In this document: piece after piece, positions 36,634 to 49,420 of the stretch
Numbering within the stretch: position 1 is the first letter of the stretch
How the letters are laid out: each line of letters begins with the position of its first letter
DNA from: Sipunculus nudus
Lineage: Eukaryota; Annelida; Sipuncula; Golfingiida; Sipunculidae
Assembly: GCA_026874595.1 (NCBI GenBank)
Contig: CM049317.1
Span: forward strand, 20,543,882-20,607,881
Reading direction: 5' to 3'
DNA length: 64,000 bases
Notes under the pieces: model-generated
What the model was told of the DNA's origin: nothing
Database searches by the model: none
Seen by the model: only the letters and a program-made list of their open reading frames with translations
Made by a program: the position numbers and the translations under genes

Positions 36634-36673
36634 CATATACTTGATTATGTCATGCCTCATAATCAAGTATATG
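36634..36673. repeat. Hairpin with perfect 16-bp arms
   Basis: CATATACTTGATTATG at 36634-36649 is exactly inverted at 36658-36673, with an 8-nt loop. Confidence 0.75.
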
Positions 36674-36679
36674 TAGCGT

Positions 36680-39600
36680 ATAACTATATTCATCTTCAGA
36701 CAGTATAATTCAAATATATGTAAACAATATGTGTTAATAACATTACACAGTTTCGTTTTTGGAATATTATATGTATATGGAACGGTGAAAGTAAATCCCC
36801 AAGTCCAACTGTTAAATGTTTAGGTGGGCTTATTACCATTTCATGTACCCCTCCAGGGGATTATACTTGGCACAATATATTCACCATACCCGAGCTTTGA
36901 TGCAATATTCTCTATTATCGGGCCACGCTCCATGGGACGTATATAGCACCACATCAGAATATTGTTTTGCCGTTTTCCCTTAACAGCTATCTTACACTTT
37001 CTTTGTCTAATCTAGCACTGTGTCTTGACCGTTCATATCAATAGAAGGATTAATATGTTTTTTTTTTAATCCCTGGGGATATGTACCATGTTATGGTAGT
37101 GTATGGCTTATCCTGAAGTATTATTGATGAAATATCAGACATCAAATATTTCTCCATATAATAATAACATATTATTTAGGCGACATATGTCATTTCTGGT
37201 ATATAATGGCTATAAAGCAAAAAGATATCTTAACCAATTATTCAAGCAAAATATATTATAATGAAAGCCTTGACGTGATTTGTGAGGTCACACATAAATT
37301 CTCCATTGGATATTTAGGTGTCTATGGGTAATTTATTCAATCGATTACATCAGTCTTTTGATTGGTGTTCTTTTTTCCATACAAGAAATTCTGAGGAACA
37401 ATAGAAGTTTATTAAGATCAACACCTGAAAATGTGATAAAACATGCAGCCATTTAGTCAGAGTTGGTAACTATGCTTTTGTAGCGAAAAGGGAACATCCG
37501 TCGATGTAAATTTCCTGTAGCTTATCCCCTTTTGATAATTGGTGGCTAAGAAAATGTATTTGTTTAAATGTTATCATCACCCGCAGAGAAAAAAAATAGA
37601 ATCAAATATTATTGCTTTCTATTGACTGTACTTTGTATTCAACATCATGTGAAAACAAACACTCTCTCATAGAGTATGTGTTCCATAGGCCTATAATCTC
37701 GCTCGCTTTTATATATTTCAGTCTTCTCTTTTTTTCCTAGCCGCAAGGTTCAATTTTTGAATTAAAATATGAAATATTGTAAATGTTTCGGAATTTGTTG
37801 TAATCTCAAAAGCTTTAAACCGCTATGTGTGACAAATATCACTAAGAACCATCTCATTCTTCAGAACTATCTGTATCTGGTACGACCGACAACAAGTTTA
37901 TATTTGTATTTAAATTTTACCATCTTTCCTCGGTGTATATTATTTCTATATCAATATGAGCCTTACAAAAAATATTGGACTTTATTACCTTAAATGTCCA
38001 ATGACTTTACTTTGCAAGGCAAAGCATACACATATAGCAGAAACAGGGTTGCATTCTTAATAGAAAGCATGTTTCAAGAAGGCCATAACTTGAACATAGT
38101 GTGATTTCAAATGTTATATTCATATTCGTACCACAACTGTCAACTAGTATCATGATTTAATTTGTTCGGCTAGGACTAATTTTGCCCAAACATTATGTAC
38201 TTCGGGCAAGGTTCAATAATTGAATTTCACAAATACTAAAAAATCAGAACTACTAATTGGATTATACAACGATTTAAAATTGACATTTACATATCACAAA
38301 ATTTGATCATGTGTGTTTTTAACTGATGTGAATGTTGCCTGTCAACGCGATTGAGTGGATTAAAATGACGTTAGGAGACAGCTGTTAGGAGTAATTATTT
38401 TGGTTGCAAAAGGCTGCATTCAGCATGGGAGTCAACACGAGAGTACATTCCGAACATGATAATTGCCTGTTGTGTGTTTTATTCGGCAAATTCACATCGA
38501 TATAACCTACACAGAATACACAGGTAATGAGCATTTTGAAAATGCATAAATATATAAGAACAAGTTAAATATATAACTTTAGTTACCTCAGTTTCATCCA
38601 AGGTTACAAACAAAATACAGAAAAAAAACAGACAAACAAGGTATAATTCACAATGATGTAACTAGGTTTATCTTCATTCGGAAACCAGGTTAAGTTTTAT
38701 AAATTTCGGTAGATCAGATTTAATTGTTATCTAAATTTATAAACAAAATGTTTTATGGACAAATTATACTTTACAATGCATCGTCGGTTTTGACATTGTT
38801 GTATATAAAACTAGAACAAACTACACAAAAATTACGTTGATATTTTTCTACGTTCTGTATATTCATTAGTAATTATTATTATCGCCGCATTGTTTTCCCA
38901 AGCGGCAAAAGGAAATTAAGTTCAAAATATAATTCCATATTCCAAATAACAAAACGTTTTTTGTTTTAAACATTCCATATATTCATAAGTCATTATTATA
39001 ATCCTCGTATTTTTTTGTTGTAGCGGCAAAGAGGAAGTAAGTTCAAAATATAATTCCATTTTCCAAATTACATCATTGTTCACATGCAAATATTGTAATT
39101 ATTTGCCATATTTTTTTATTGAAATGGTATATACAGTATTTTAATGTGCCATTTAAACATTCCACTAACAGTACAGGTACATTTCTCATCTGAGCTTATT
39201 AATTAATATAGTAAATTTTGAATTAACATATCGTCTCAAAGGTAAAATAACATGCCACATGAATGCCGATAAACTATGTATAATTTACTATCATAGTTGC
39301 AAAGTGTCTCTGTGTAAAAGCTCATAAAAAGACAAGAAATTGGCGAAAGTAATTCCTGATTTTATAATTAATGAAATCATTCTTATGTGCAGGTATGGCT
39401 CAGCACGGCAATCTTTTATGTTTAGCACCACTTTTAAAACAAGTGTCCTCGAAGTCGCGCAAAAATGACTGAAGGATGTGTGTTTATAACAGTAAGTCTA
39501 TTAATGTATTACTTAGACTATCATCAAATGCCAAATATTAACAGACATTTAATTTTCTGCCAACAATAAGACAATGGAACAATATACTACACTGTTATAA

Positions 39601-41460
39601 GCAATGTGTGTTTCTAAAGATTTCTAATGGACGTGAGGCATGATTCGTCTCTGTCTCCTATTTTTTATCGCCAACTGAAATTCTTTCAAAAACCGTTCCG
39701 CCGAACCAGAAAGAAATTAAGTAATAAATAATCTGGAATGCAGCTAAATCAACATTAGTTCTAACTCATGGCCCTTAAAACTATTCAGGGAACGTCGCCA
39801 GAGTTAATTGACTGTTGAGACATCATTTTTCAAGGTAATTCTAGAAAAAAAGTAAAGAACAAATGACACAAAACATCATGAAAGTGTAAAGTTTTCTGGG
39901 TTAAAGTGGGGCACTGAACCGGTCAAATTGTGAGAAATAAATATACTTCTTGACTGCAGATACATGACTATAGCTTATTATGAAAAAAATTCAGGGTGAA
40001 ATTAATTTAAACGTCAATATGGAGTAGAAGGCACTATATGGTAGTGGTATTTATTTTCTAATGAATGGTTTTGTGTTATAGGCCTGTAATTCCGATAATA
40101 TGTAAATACGTGATATATGGCGAGTGGTTTCCTAATTTACAGTTGATTGTGTCAAAAGAGGTGACTGATTAACAATAATGGCTACCTATGAACAAAAAGG
40201 GTGGCATTTTAATACCGACACGCACAATAACAAGATACATTTATAATTGATTAATGTACACATAACAACATGTGAAAACGATATTAATGATGAAATGAAA
40301 AATAATGCTTATTAAACTAGCATTTCGATTGATAAATGCACATTTTGTAACGGAGCACATTATATTATTGTGTTATTTAAAACATCAAATGATGCGTGTA
40401 AGGAAGTAATATGATGTGAAGTTAGCATGGTAATTTACTACTGCTAAATTAGAGTTTTTCAAATGAAGGTTGAGCAGGTTAGGTCCTGTGGCTTTCGTAT
40501 CAAAATTGTTAAGTGTGTTACACAGCGATATCTGAACTATTGCTTTGTCTTCCTAGTGAATTGTATTTGTCAAAGCAACGCCTTATTCACAAACAAAAGG
40601 AGATAAAACTATTTAATGTCAATATATATAACAGGTGTCATCCGCAATATGTATTTTATTTATTATACGGCATTTCTATATGGAGTTATTTGTTAAGTTA
40701 GGTTTGGAAAACAAAGGGGCAAGCAATAACACAAAATGGAAAAGTACCTCTGATCTTAATAAGATCATGAAAAGGATTTATTTTAGAGACCGCACATTAA
40801 CTCTTGTTCCAAATAATATATAGAAGCTTTCACTTGTTATTTTCCTGATCTACTTTCCAAACAGCCATGTCTCCGAAAATAATATTCAGCAACAATTTGG
40901 GAAAATAATATAAACGTTCAGTGGTACATCGATAAAATGATACTATTTAAGAGCCAATTCCGATACATTTTAGTTTCATTTTATATTTTGTTTCATTCGG
41001 CCCTTGTCCTTTTAAGGCTAGGGAAAACCTGACTAAATCTACTAGATGTATAGACGCCGATTATTATTTGGCTTTTCTACAAGGGTTTTACATGAAGATT
41101 TCTTCTTAACATGAAACAACAAAGAGAAAAAAGCGCTGTCATCTGTAACTGCGGGTTGTTTCACAATTCATTGTATGTCCGCTCATACTTGAATAAGAGT
41201 TACAGAGGTTTACATATATCTGGACAACACACTTCCCTTTCATGCTGTGTACCTGCATCTGCCTTAATCATATAACGTAAATATAACAATAGAATAGCAT
41301 CATCAACAAAGTAATACATAATCAGAAGTAGAAACAATTTAATTTTTTTTCTGAAAAAAAAAATTGCGAAGATATATAAATCTTCACTAACAACCATTTC
41401 AATATGTTTTAATGTACTTTGTGCTTGTATATGTACATCAATAAAAGGGCTGGACTTAAT
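36680..41460. other. Gene-free interval
   Basis: No recognisable genes. The only structure found is the tandem duplication at 38850-39071; the rest is unassigned AT-rich sequence. Confidence 0.45.
38850..39071 (+). repeat. Tandem duplication, two units of about 100 bp, period about 121 bp
   Basis: Units at 38850-38950 and 38971-39071 share AGCGGCAAA.GGAA.TAAG and TTCAAAATATAATTCCAT, with a few substitutions. Confidence 0.75.
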
Positions 41461-41463
41461 CAT

Positions 41464-41814
41464 GTACGTATATGTGTTTGCAAGTTCATTTATATGTATT
41501 ATGTATGATCGTGTAGGTGTTTTTGTACCATATGTTTAATTACTGAATTTGTACCATAGGGTCATGGAAAAACACTGTTTTAAAGTTTGCCTGATCAAAT
41601 TCATTTTTGTAACGCTGTAGTATCTAAGTACGAAACAAATACAGGTTCAACTTTAATTGTTGTTTGGTCCAATTTCGCCTGTGATGGTGCACCTGAACAT
41701 TTAATTAGTTTACTATCAGATTAATTAAGTTGTATCTCTCAAACATATGTCAGAGGACAGTTACAGCTAAGTATATATGAAGGGAGCAAGTCCTAGCATA
41801 AAGCACATTTCAGC
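41464..41814 (+). promoter_or_regulatory. Upstream region of gene C, conserved with gene B, including TATA box
   Basis: Strings shared in order with about 19640-19930: TTTGTACCATATGTTTAAT, TTTTAATTGTTGTTTG.TC, AATTTC, GATGGTGCA, TTA.CTATCA, CATATGTGTCAGAGG-like, TAGCATA. TATATAT at 41772-41778 is the likely TATA box, only 37 nt from ATG, so the 5'UTR would be very short. Confidence 0.55.
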
Positions 41815-42715
41815 ATGGCCACCAAACGCAGGAACGTGGTCTACCAAAGTGTAACTGTCATCGTTTTGTATCTGGCTTGTGCTCTGTTAGCGGAAGCTAG
41901 TGGAACAGGTACCAGAAATTGAAAATAAAGTCTCTGGTTAATATTTATTATTACAGTAAAATAAGAGCATATACTGCTATTTTCAGTGTTATAATTTTCT
42001 ATATACAACATCATGATTTCAAATACTCAGACCCTTCGGATTATTAATATATTCCTCTTTTAGACCGTTGTTGTAATCTATACAATTTTACAGGAAGTGA
42101 TGAAGAGCAGATCATTTCTCAGATGAATATGTTTCATTTATATTTCCATCACCCCGACCCCGAAGCAATCTTTGATCACATTTATAATCAGGATTCTTAC
42201 GTCATGCCTCCAGGAGAACCATTTTACCAGGACAAAGGTGAGAGAATCTAAACATTATATAATGAAAGAATTTGATTCAATTAGGAAGATTTTTTTTTTT
42301 GTTCTTAAGACCAAGCAAAATGAAATGCATGAAAATATTAATTCTAAAGCGTGTAAAACGCTCTTGTTACATTTTATCTGCTGTATAATAAACCTCTTAT
42401 TCTATTGAAATAAATTATAAAACAATCCAACGTATATGCGACAATATATTAATATATTATGAAATAGAATATTAAGATATCCTGTGTATTAGACTTACTT
42501 ATGATTCTCAAATATACAATAGTTTAGATACATGTATAACATATTACAGCTAGGATCGTTTCTATGAACAACCACCTGATGCAAACCGTGAAAGAACTGA
42601 ATGTCCGAAGTGAGCTGATTGACACTTACGGTAACATCGCAGTCCAGATATTCGGGTTTGAGCATGACGGGGCAAGCGGAAAAGTCGTGCGACAGGGAAA
42701 GTGTGTAGTCCATTT

Positions 42716-42761
<46 letters not shown>

Positions 42762-43234
42762 TATTCTTATTCAAGTATGATTTGATACACATTGTACTGT
42801 GAAAGAAAATGCAGTAACAGAAAACAGAGCCAGGTATCGCATTGTTGTGTCATGTTAAGAATGATAGAGGTCCGCAAACGAAAATATACTAAAGCCCACA
42901 TCTTCAATTAAATGCCTTGATATAAAATCAAAATAATGATAGGTGACTTTAATTATAAATGTTGCCAGGCGCCTAAACGGACTAAGTATGAATGAAAACA
43001 AGCCATACATAATCGTGAAGGTGTTTGCAGTTATTACTGAGATATACTGGAAAGGTCTCTATAATAGTATCATTTTATTGATGTGAAACTGAATGTAAAT
43101 TTTATTTTCACAAATATTTCTTGCATATTATTCTTTTCAGAGACCTGGCTGTTTGGAAAGTGGACAAGGAAAATAATAAATGGAAGCTTCCATACATCAT
43201 TTGGAACAAGACTTTAAGTCCGTCTGTAAAATAA
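41815..43234 (+). CDS. Secreted DUF4440/SnoaL-like (NTF2-fold) protein, gene C, four exons
   Basis: Exons: 41815-41908, 42094-42237, 42550-42700, 43141-43234; 483 nt, 160 aa, stop TAA. The signal peptide has a basic start (MATKRRN) and core VTVIVLYLACALLAEASG; the mature protein starts near TGSDEEQIISQM. Domain marks: FHHPDPEAIFDHIYNQDSYV, MPPGEP, YGNIAVQIFGFEHDGASG, RQGK + DLAVWKVDKENNKWKLPYII, IWN. Donors GTACCA (weak), GTGAGA, GTGTGT; acceptors TACAG, TACAG, TTCAG. Compared with gene B, the stop after IWN is AAG instead of TAG, so the protein carries an 8-residue tail (KTLSPSVK), and the Cys of QESC is Tyr. No catalytic role is assigned. Confidence 0.9.
42717..42757. repeat. (AT)n microsatellite in intron 3 of gene C
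   Basis: Starts 16 bp after the exon 3 donor. The flanking GTAGTCCA and AGTATGATTTGATAC correspond to gene B GTGGTCCA and CGTATGATTGTAT, though the tract sits on the other side of that second string. Confidence 0.9.
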
Positions 43235-43734
43235 ACCGTTTCAATGATCTATTGAAGATCACAAATATCATTCAACCATGTTCTATTGTTCCATGTACCC
43301 TTGATAATTATAGCTGAGAAAGCAAATGTCTTCTAGTAAATCAAAAACAATATTGCGTATGACATTTATTATCTATTCCCAGTGAAATTCATGCATTAGT
43401 TTGATCAACTCCTGTTTCTAACTAAGCCGCTGACTCATTTACAGTTGTTTTCAGTTTACCAGCAAGAAAAACAATTTTAGAAAAACTTGCTGTAACACGT
43501 ACTAAATAACAAAGTTACTAACTCAGATTCATTGTTGATAGAAGAAACGCCATAAAATCTAACCGACTCAACATTCTTTGTAAAACCCGAATGTAGCAAG
43601 AGCAAACTACCATGTAAACCACGCTTCCACTCTTTTCCTTATACCCGTCTTTTGTTTTATTAACTGTTAGATATGGTCAACTAGCCGAATGTAACATAAT
43701 TACTGAAACTCAAGATGATAAATGAAATAAGCCA

Positions 43735-43835
43735 TTAGACAGTCGATTGAAAAAGTTTGGCTCCCTGAACTGGTGTTCTTGGTTCAATGACGTGCTTGGC
43801 GATGAGGGTGGGTTGTAATGGCTCCACTAAGTTCG
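43735..43835 (+). repeat. SINE-like repeat with a tRNA-like head, copy 2
   Basis: TAGACAGTCGA, TTTGGCTC.CTGAACTGG, TTGGTTCAATGACGTGCTTGG and GGGTTGTAATGGCTC follow the order of the copy at 16262-16360. GGTTCAATG resembles a B box. Confidence 0.4.
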
Positions 43836-44643
43836 GTAGATTACTCCAAGTTCTCTGGGTTCCTGCAGCTCTACAGATAATCCAACGCAACCATCCCATC
43901 TATGCAGAGTGCCTCGTTTTAGTACATATAACTAATTGGAACAATCCATGTAAAATAAATAAAGTTATATTTTATATAGACTTTTTGGTGAAACTATTGA
44001 ACAAGAATTCGGTTCACGTTGTTAGGTTTTATAGAATACGTGAGTTTGTATCCATGCTCGGGGGCTTCTGCTGTCCTTAGTCTTATTTAATATAATAAGA
44101 CATGAGGGTATAACAGAATATCTTGCGTTGATAACTTAGAATCTATCTTGTTATTATGCGAAAGGGTATTAATATATCATTCTGATTGTTTTTTTTCATG
44201 TTCTGCCAGACAAACCTAAAAATGTGCGCGCAGTGATTTTTACTGCATCGTTATCACGTATTGTTAATCAGAAAATCCGCGTCTTTTCATGTAATATATA
44301 TAAATATTGCAGGATATAAAGGTACTAGGGCATCTATTAGAAAGTAAATATCACTACGCCTGTTTTGAATAACAACTGATATAGGTGAGAGAACCATTAT
44401 TTAAAAAAAAGTGTACAAAGAGTTAGCAGCGCCTGTTGAAAAATAAGTAATATATGGTGCATCAAATTTTAACACAATCCTACAGAAATGATGATAGCAT
44501 AAAAATTCTAGGGACATTATTATGGTGAGACACCATGATCAAACAGTATAATGAAAAATATCGTCATGGAGAGTCTTACTTACGTTGTGACATTATCATG
44601 ATAAAGTGACACATTTTCATCATCCTTTTTTTCTGAAGATCAC

Positions 44644-44705
44644 TTCGATCAGATCTGTCGAGTCTTACGTTATGCCACCAAAGGAACCAGCTCAGACGAC
44701 GAAAG
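44644..44705 (+). pseudogene. Relic of DUF4440 exon 2
   Basis: TTCGATCAGATC (FDQI) and, after a 5-nt net deletion, ESYVMPPKEPAQTTK in the next frame match the second half of exon 2 of genes B and C. It is followed by an intact GGTC donor-like GT at the family position. The first half of the exon and all other exons were not found. Confidence 0.65.
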
Positions 44706-44936
44706 GTCCTTACAAATAGAGGACAACTATGAACTGTGTATGGGAATCCTCTTTGATACAGTTGCTAAGATTTGGAAGGCAATGTTATGGCACTTGAATG
44801 AGAAGTTAGTAAGGCAGTGACGTATCCACCTGTGCCAACCACGTAAACACTAAACATTTTGCTTTACTTGTTGGGTTTCTACGCCAACGTGAAAAAAGTC
44901 ATGGCATCGAATGTGTTCCCACGCAAAAAAAGGATC

Positions 44937-45036
44937 TCTCTCTCTCTCTCTCTCTCTCTCGCAATCTTCATTTTGTAATTTTGTGATTTGTTTATATATA
45001 TATATATAAATCACAAAATTACAAAATGAAGATTGC
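44937..45036. repeat. (TC)n tract followed by a 76-bp palindrome with perfect 29-bp arms
   Basis: (TC)12 ends at 44960. Arms 44961-44989 and 45008-45036 are exact inversions of each other (the right arm ends ACAAAATGAAGATTGC). The 18-nt centre is an (AT)n-rich loop. The right arm overlaps the left end of the MITE-like element. Confidence 0.85.
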
Positions 45037-45253
45037 TTTTAAAATATAAAAAAAAACACAAAATATGCGAGAATAAAAAGGTGCTGGAATCATATATTAT
45101 TCTGACAATTACAAAGTGTATATGGTTTTCCTTAACTGGAAGTGTACTATTTACTTAACAACTATCAGACAAAACAGTATTTTGAAAATATTCTGCTACC
45201 ATTTAAAATTATGAATTTATAAATTAGCATATTTTCAATAATTTAGGATGTTC

Positions 45254-45300
<47 letters not shown>

Positions 45301-45950
45301 GCCTGATTAATATATTTATTTCAAATGAGGAGAATCAATAACACGTATCGGAAAATACTTTACTTTTTTTATTTTCATCCCGGATCTTTAATTCATAATA
45401 GTATGTGGCCCTATAAGATCACTGTTCGCTCTTTATCTGTTAGTGTTTACGTCTGTTCTGCACTGCATGGGTGCTGTTTTTGTTTTTCCGTGAATTAAAT
45501 GTTTCGTATATTTGTCTCATTCTGTACAGGAAACAGGAATGAGATGTACATTTCTGTACATTTTCATTGATATATAAACTTTATCTGTCAGTATTGCTTT
45601 GCATCCCTGCTTCAATTTGTTTTGGTGATCAAAATATAAATTGATATAAATTTAATTATGCCTTAAATGTATGATGAAAAGGTGATGTACAAACTTTCTT
45701 TTGTAATCCTAATGCTATTGCCTAAACTGGTATATTATCTTTACCGAGATGCCATACGTCTCTTTCAATTAGATATAGTACCTTTATTCTTTTCTACCTT
45801 CTACGGGCATGGAAGACTTCAATGGTACACTTCCAGTTAAAGAAAACTGCATATACTAGGTAATTGACAGAATGATATATAATCCAGCACATATTCTTAA
45901 TTTTTGTGATTTTTTTTTTCATATTAATTATGAAATTTTCATTTTGTAAT
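45018..45950. mobile_element. MITE-like element with about 130-bp terminal inverted repeats
   Basis: The left arm (45018-45150) and the inverted right arm (45822-45950) share, in order, ATTACAAAATGAA, a poly-A stretch, CACAAAA, GTGCTGGA, TATAT.ATTCTG.CAATTAC, GTATATG, TTTTC.TTAACTGGAAGTGTAC. Identity is roughly three quarters by eye. The 670-bp interior has no transposase and includes an (AT)n tract (45258-45297). I could not define a target duplication. Confidence 0.65.
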
Positions 45951-45959
45951 GTTGTTATC

Positions 45960-48180
45960 TCTTTTATATTAAAAAAAACAAGGTAAGTCAGCAATGGTTT
46001 ATTATTAAACTTAAGGTGCCAAAAATCTACAGAAATTCGCAATCAACATTTCCGTAAACGGGCGCTAGAAAAAATAATAAGCAGAATAAGACCATTTAAG
46101 AAGAATAAAACTGAAATAAACAGTCATGAAGGTGTAGAAATTACGACCCGTTTTAATTTGTTAATTTGTTATGCTATAGGTCACCTACCACTCGTGTTTA
46201 TTGCCTTCCTTCTTTCATACAAAGAAAGGCCTTACGAGAGAAATAAGAACCGAAAATACTGAATTTGAATTAGTCAGTATAAAATGGTCATAATTCCAGT
46301 TACATATACATCAATAGTTACCTTTACATATTATTATTTTTTTTTTCACCACCTACATTCCCAGGGAAAATCAATTTGCGTGGTTGTCTAAGCGTGTATG
46401 GTCTCCAAAACTGTTTTTTAAATGGATTATTTAAAGGTTTAAAAATTAATTTATTAAATAAATGTTTTGGCATTAACTTCAAATTTCACATATACTTATG
46501 TCACTTTTCATTAGTATTAATGTGCCATACTTTTCTGATTATAAAAATCCTGTTTTTGATATATGAACCTTGTAGTGGGATAGTTGGACTGCGTTGGATC
46601 CATACATATAAACAGGTTTATTCTCATTATACAGCCTTCTTTATTCTTCTCAGGTAGGACAAAAAAAATCTAAAACAAACATCGCTCTTAGCTAACGAAG
46701 TGTTCATATGTCAGGGTTTAAATTATTGGCAACAAAAAGCATCGTCAAGTACATAAAGTGGATGCTGCATGTAACAGTGAGAGATCGTAGTGTGCTATGA
46801 TGATAGCGTTTAGCATAGCATATGTTTGTTCTTTGTAATTTTTTTCTAAATACAAATTTAAATTGTTTCTAGAATACTGAGTCCAAGAGAAATGTTCATG
46901 CATTTGTAAGTTATATAGAAAGCATATTTTTCTCGTGGAAACGGGGCCCGTTGCAAATTCCACCATTTGAAACAATAACTTCAAGGTAAGTCGGCTACCT
47001 TCAGCACTGAAAAGCAATTGTTAGGAAAGGTGGATGTGAAAAACATAAGTTATCATTAAATTTTATAAATTTTCAAACATTAGCGCCCGACGATAATTTC
47101 AAACCTATGCGCGAAATGATGTACGGTACGGTATGTCACCAAATTTTCTAAAATAACATGAATTGAATACATTTAACCAATGTCTGTACCTGTGTTACTA
47201 CATGCCACATCTTTTATAGTGGATCCCTTTCCTGTTGCACATCTTTTTTGCGGACTTAATCTTTCTTTCTAGATCTTCTCACAAAAGGTTAACGAACATC
47301 ATAGTTACTTCCTTCCTGTCAAACACCACGTCATGCCTAAAGCCGCTGCTGGGCAACAGAAAGCTGCTGCGTCCTGAGTCTGGTAGAGGCTGATATAATA
47401 CAGTGTACATTGCCCAGTTCTTCAATATAATGGACGTTTGCCCCTTGATTCCTCAGGCCCAAGTTTCACACTGTCCATAAGTTGTATGTTTAGTCCGGCT
47501 TTATAAATACACCCCGAATGGATGATGCCTAGTCCTACGCTGTCAAGGTAGCTGCTTGTACTGGGCTACACTCTGATTTTAAGGTCCTGGAGGACCGACA
47601 GCCGCACTCTTCTGAACCCTTGACTGCACAAAGCCTCTCTGAGGTGGACACCTACTTGAGAACCATGGAAGAGCTGAGCATTTAGGGAAGCGTTTTCTGA
47701 AACAAGTGCATGTAACCCAGACCTGTTGCACTTCATAAGATAAAATGACAAGCAAAAGCCTACGTTACCTTAAGCTAATGGCACTCCCATGTAGACCATC
47801 AGTTGTACAAACGATTTATTGCGCTTCCCGCAGTGCTCCTGATAAAATTCGTAACGCAAGCAACATGATTTGTACAGGTACATGATGTCACAAAATGTCT
47901 TCTTTAAAAAAATAGCACCTACAATAATAATATATATTATATGTAACAATAAATATCTGTACAATATTTACACATAGTATGAATGTAGAATCAAATAGCT
48001 CACGGAAAATGCAGTATTTCATGACTAACTTTATCCCACGGTTGGGTCTTATATATCTGGTTTCAATAGGCTCTCCTTGGCCTAATCCCGTAATATGAAG
48101 ACACTCCACCATCATTATGGTGAAGTATGTTTATAATTAGATTTAAACAAAATCTTGAATATAATATACTTTATGTGTCC
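45960..48180. other. Gene-free interval with one coding-like patch
   Basis: Mostly unassigned. The stretch 47530-47690 is GC-richer and reads AVKVAACTGLHSDFKVLED.. to a stop in one plus-strand frame. I do not recognise it; a pseudogene fragment is possible. Confidence 0.35.
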
Positions 48181-49347
48181 TGGAATGCTTAATTGTGTCA
48201 ACTGTATTTGTTAATGGTATTAAATATACATAACCATATTCTGAGCACTGTTTCGTAAGACATCATAAAAGAAACCCTATTTAGCTCTTATATTTTATGG
48301 TGGTTAGCAGACTGAGTTAACGAGAGGCTGGTTGGAGAAGAAAGCAACAAAGGACGACTTTTTATTTTCATTCTCTCACATCGAATTGTTACATAGTAAT
48401 CAGATCCAATTGTTCATTAAGAAGTAATAATTTATATGATATAAATAACCTAATACCACAAAATGGATTTTTCGATCAAGCCCAGTAAATGGTCCACAAA
48501 TATTCGATTCATTGTTTAATTCGGGTGTCTTACAAACACCTCTGAATTAATTTGATAAGTACTACCTTAATGGCCAGCCACACCTACTTAGTCATATAAT
48601 TTTCACGTAAAATCTTATATGTAAAAGATTTATGTATATATTTCTATAGTAAAAAAAAGTTTCGAAAGCATGAATAAATAGGCTGACTGGTACATATGAG
48701 TCTGCATGATTCCTGTTTTTCAGATGTTGGTGCGGTTTGGTCCTAATCTTAATGTTATGATTTCATGATTCTGTAAACTAGTAGGTACATTTACACGTTA
48801 CATTATATAAACGCAATACAATCATCCTGGTCTGTGGCATACGTTAATCAGACGTCAATTTTACAACGTATTAGATCAATGAAACATATTTAGAAGAAAG
48901 AAACATAGTATTAGAAGAAAGAAACATATTTAACTGCATTTTACTTACTGAGACACCAGTAGACTGGCCTAGTCAATGAAATGGCTCTTAATTGTTGCCT
49001 CTGAGAGATAAATCAAATGTTCCCTCACTGTATCGCATTTAGTGTCGGTACTGGCACCTGCCATCTCGCGGCAACTTACATAAATAATGACCACTCTCTG
49101 ACTGGTAAACTCGGGCCGTTCCGGACAGTCAGCGCCACACATCACCGCCTCTCTGAACTAAGGTCTTTCCCAGTGACGTAAGAAGTAATTATAATGGTCT
49201 TTCCAAGAATTTTTTATTTTCAAAACCAACATGGCCGATTAAGTAACCGTCTATTGTGGGCTTCCAGCTTGCTATTTATATACCCATTTAATCAGTCTTA
49301 AAATTGTTAGGTCATCGGTTATTTTGATTACGGAAAGACTTTCAACG

Positions 49348-49420
<73 letters not shown>

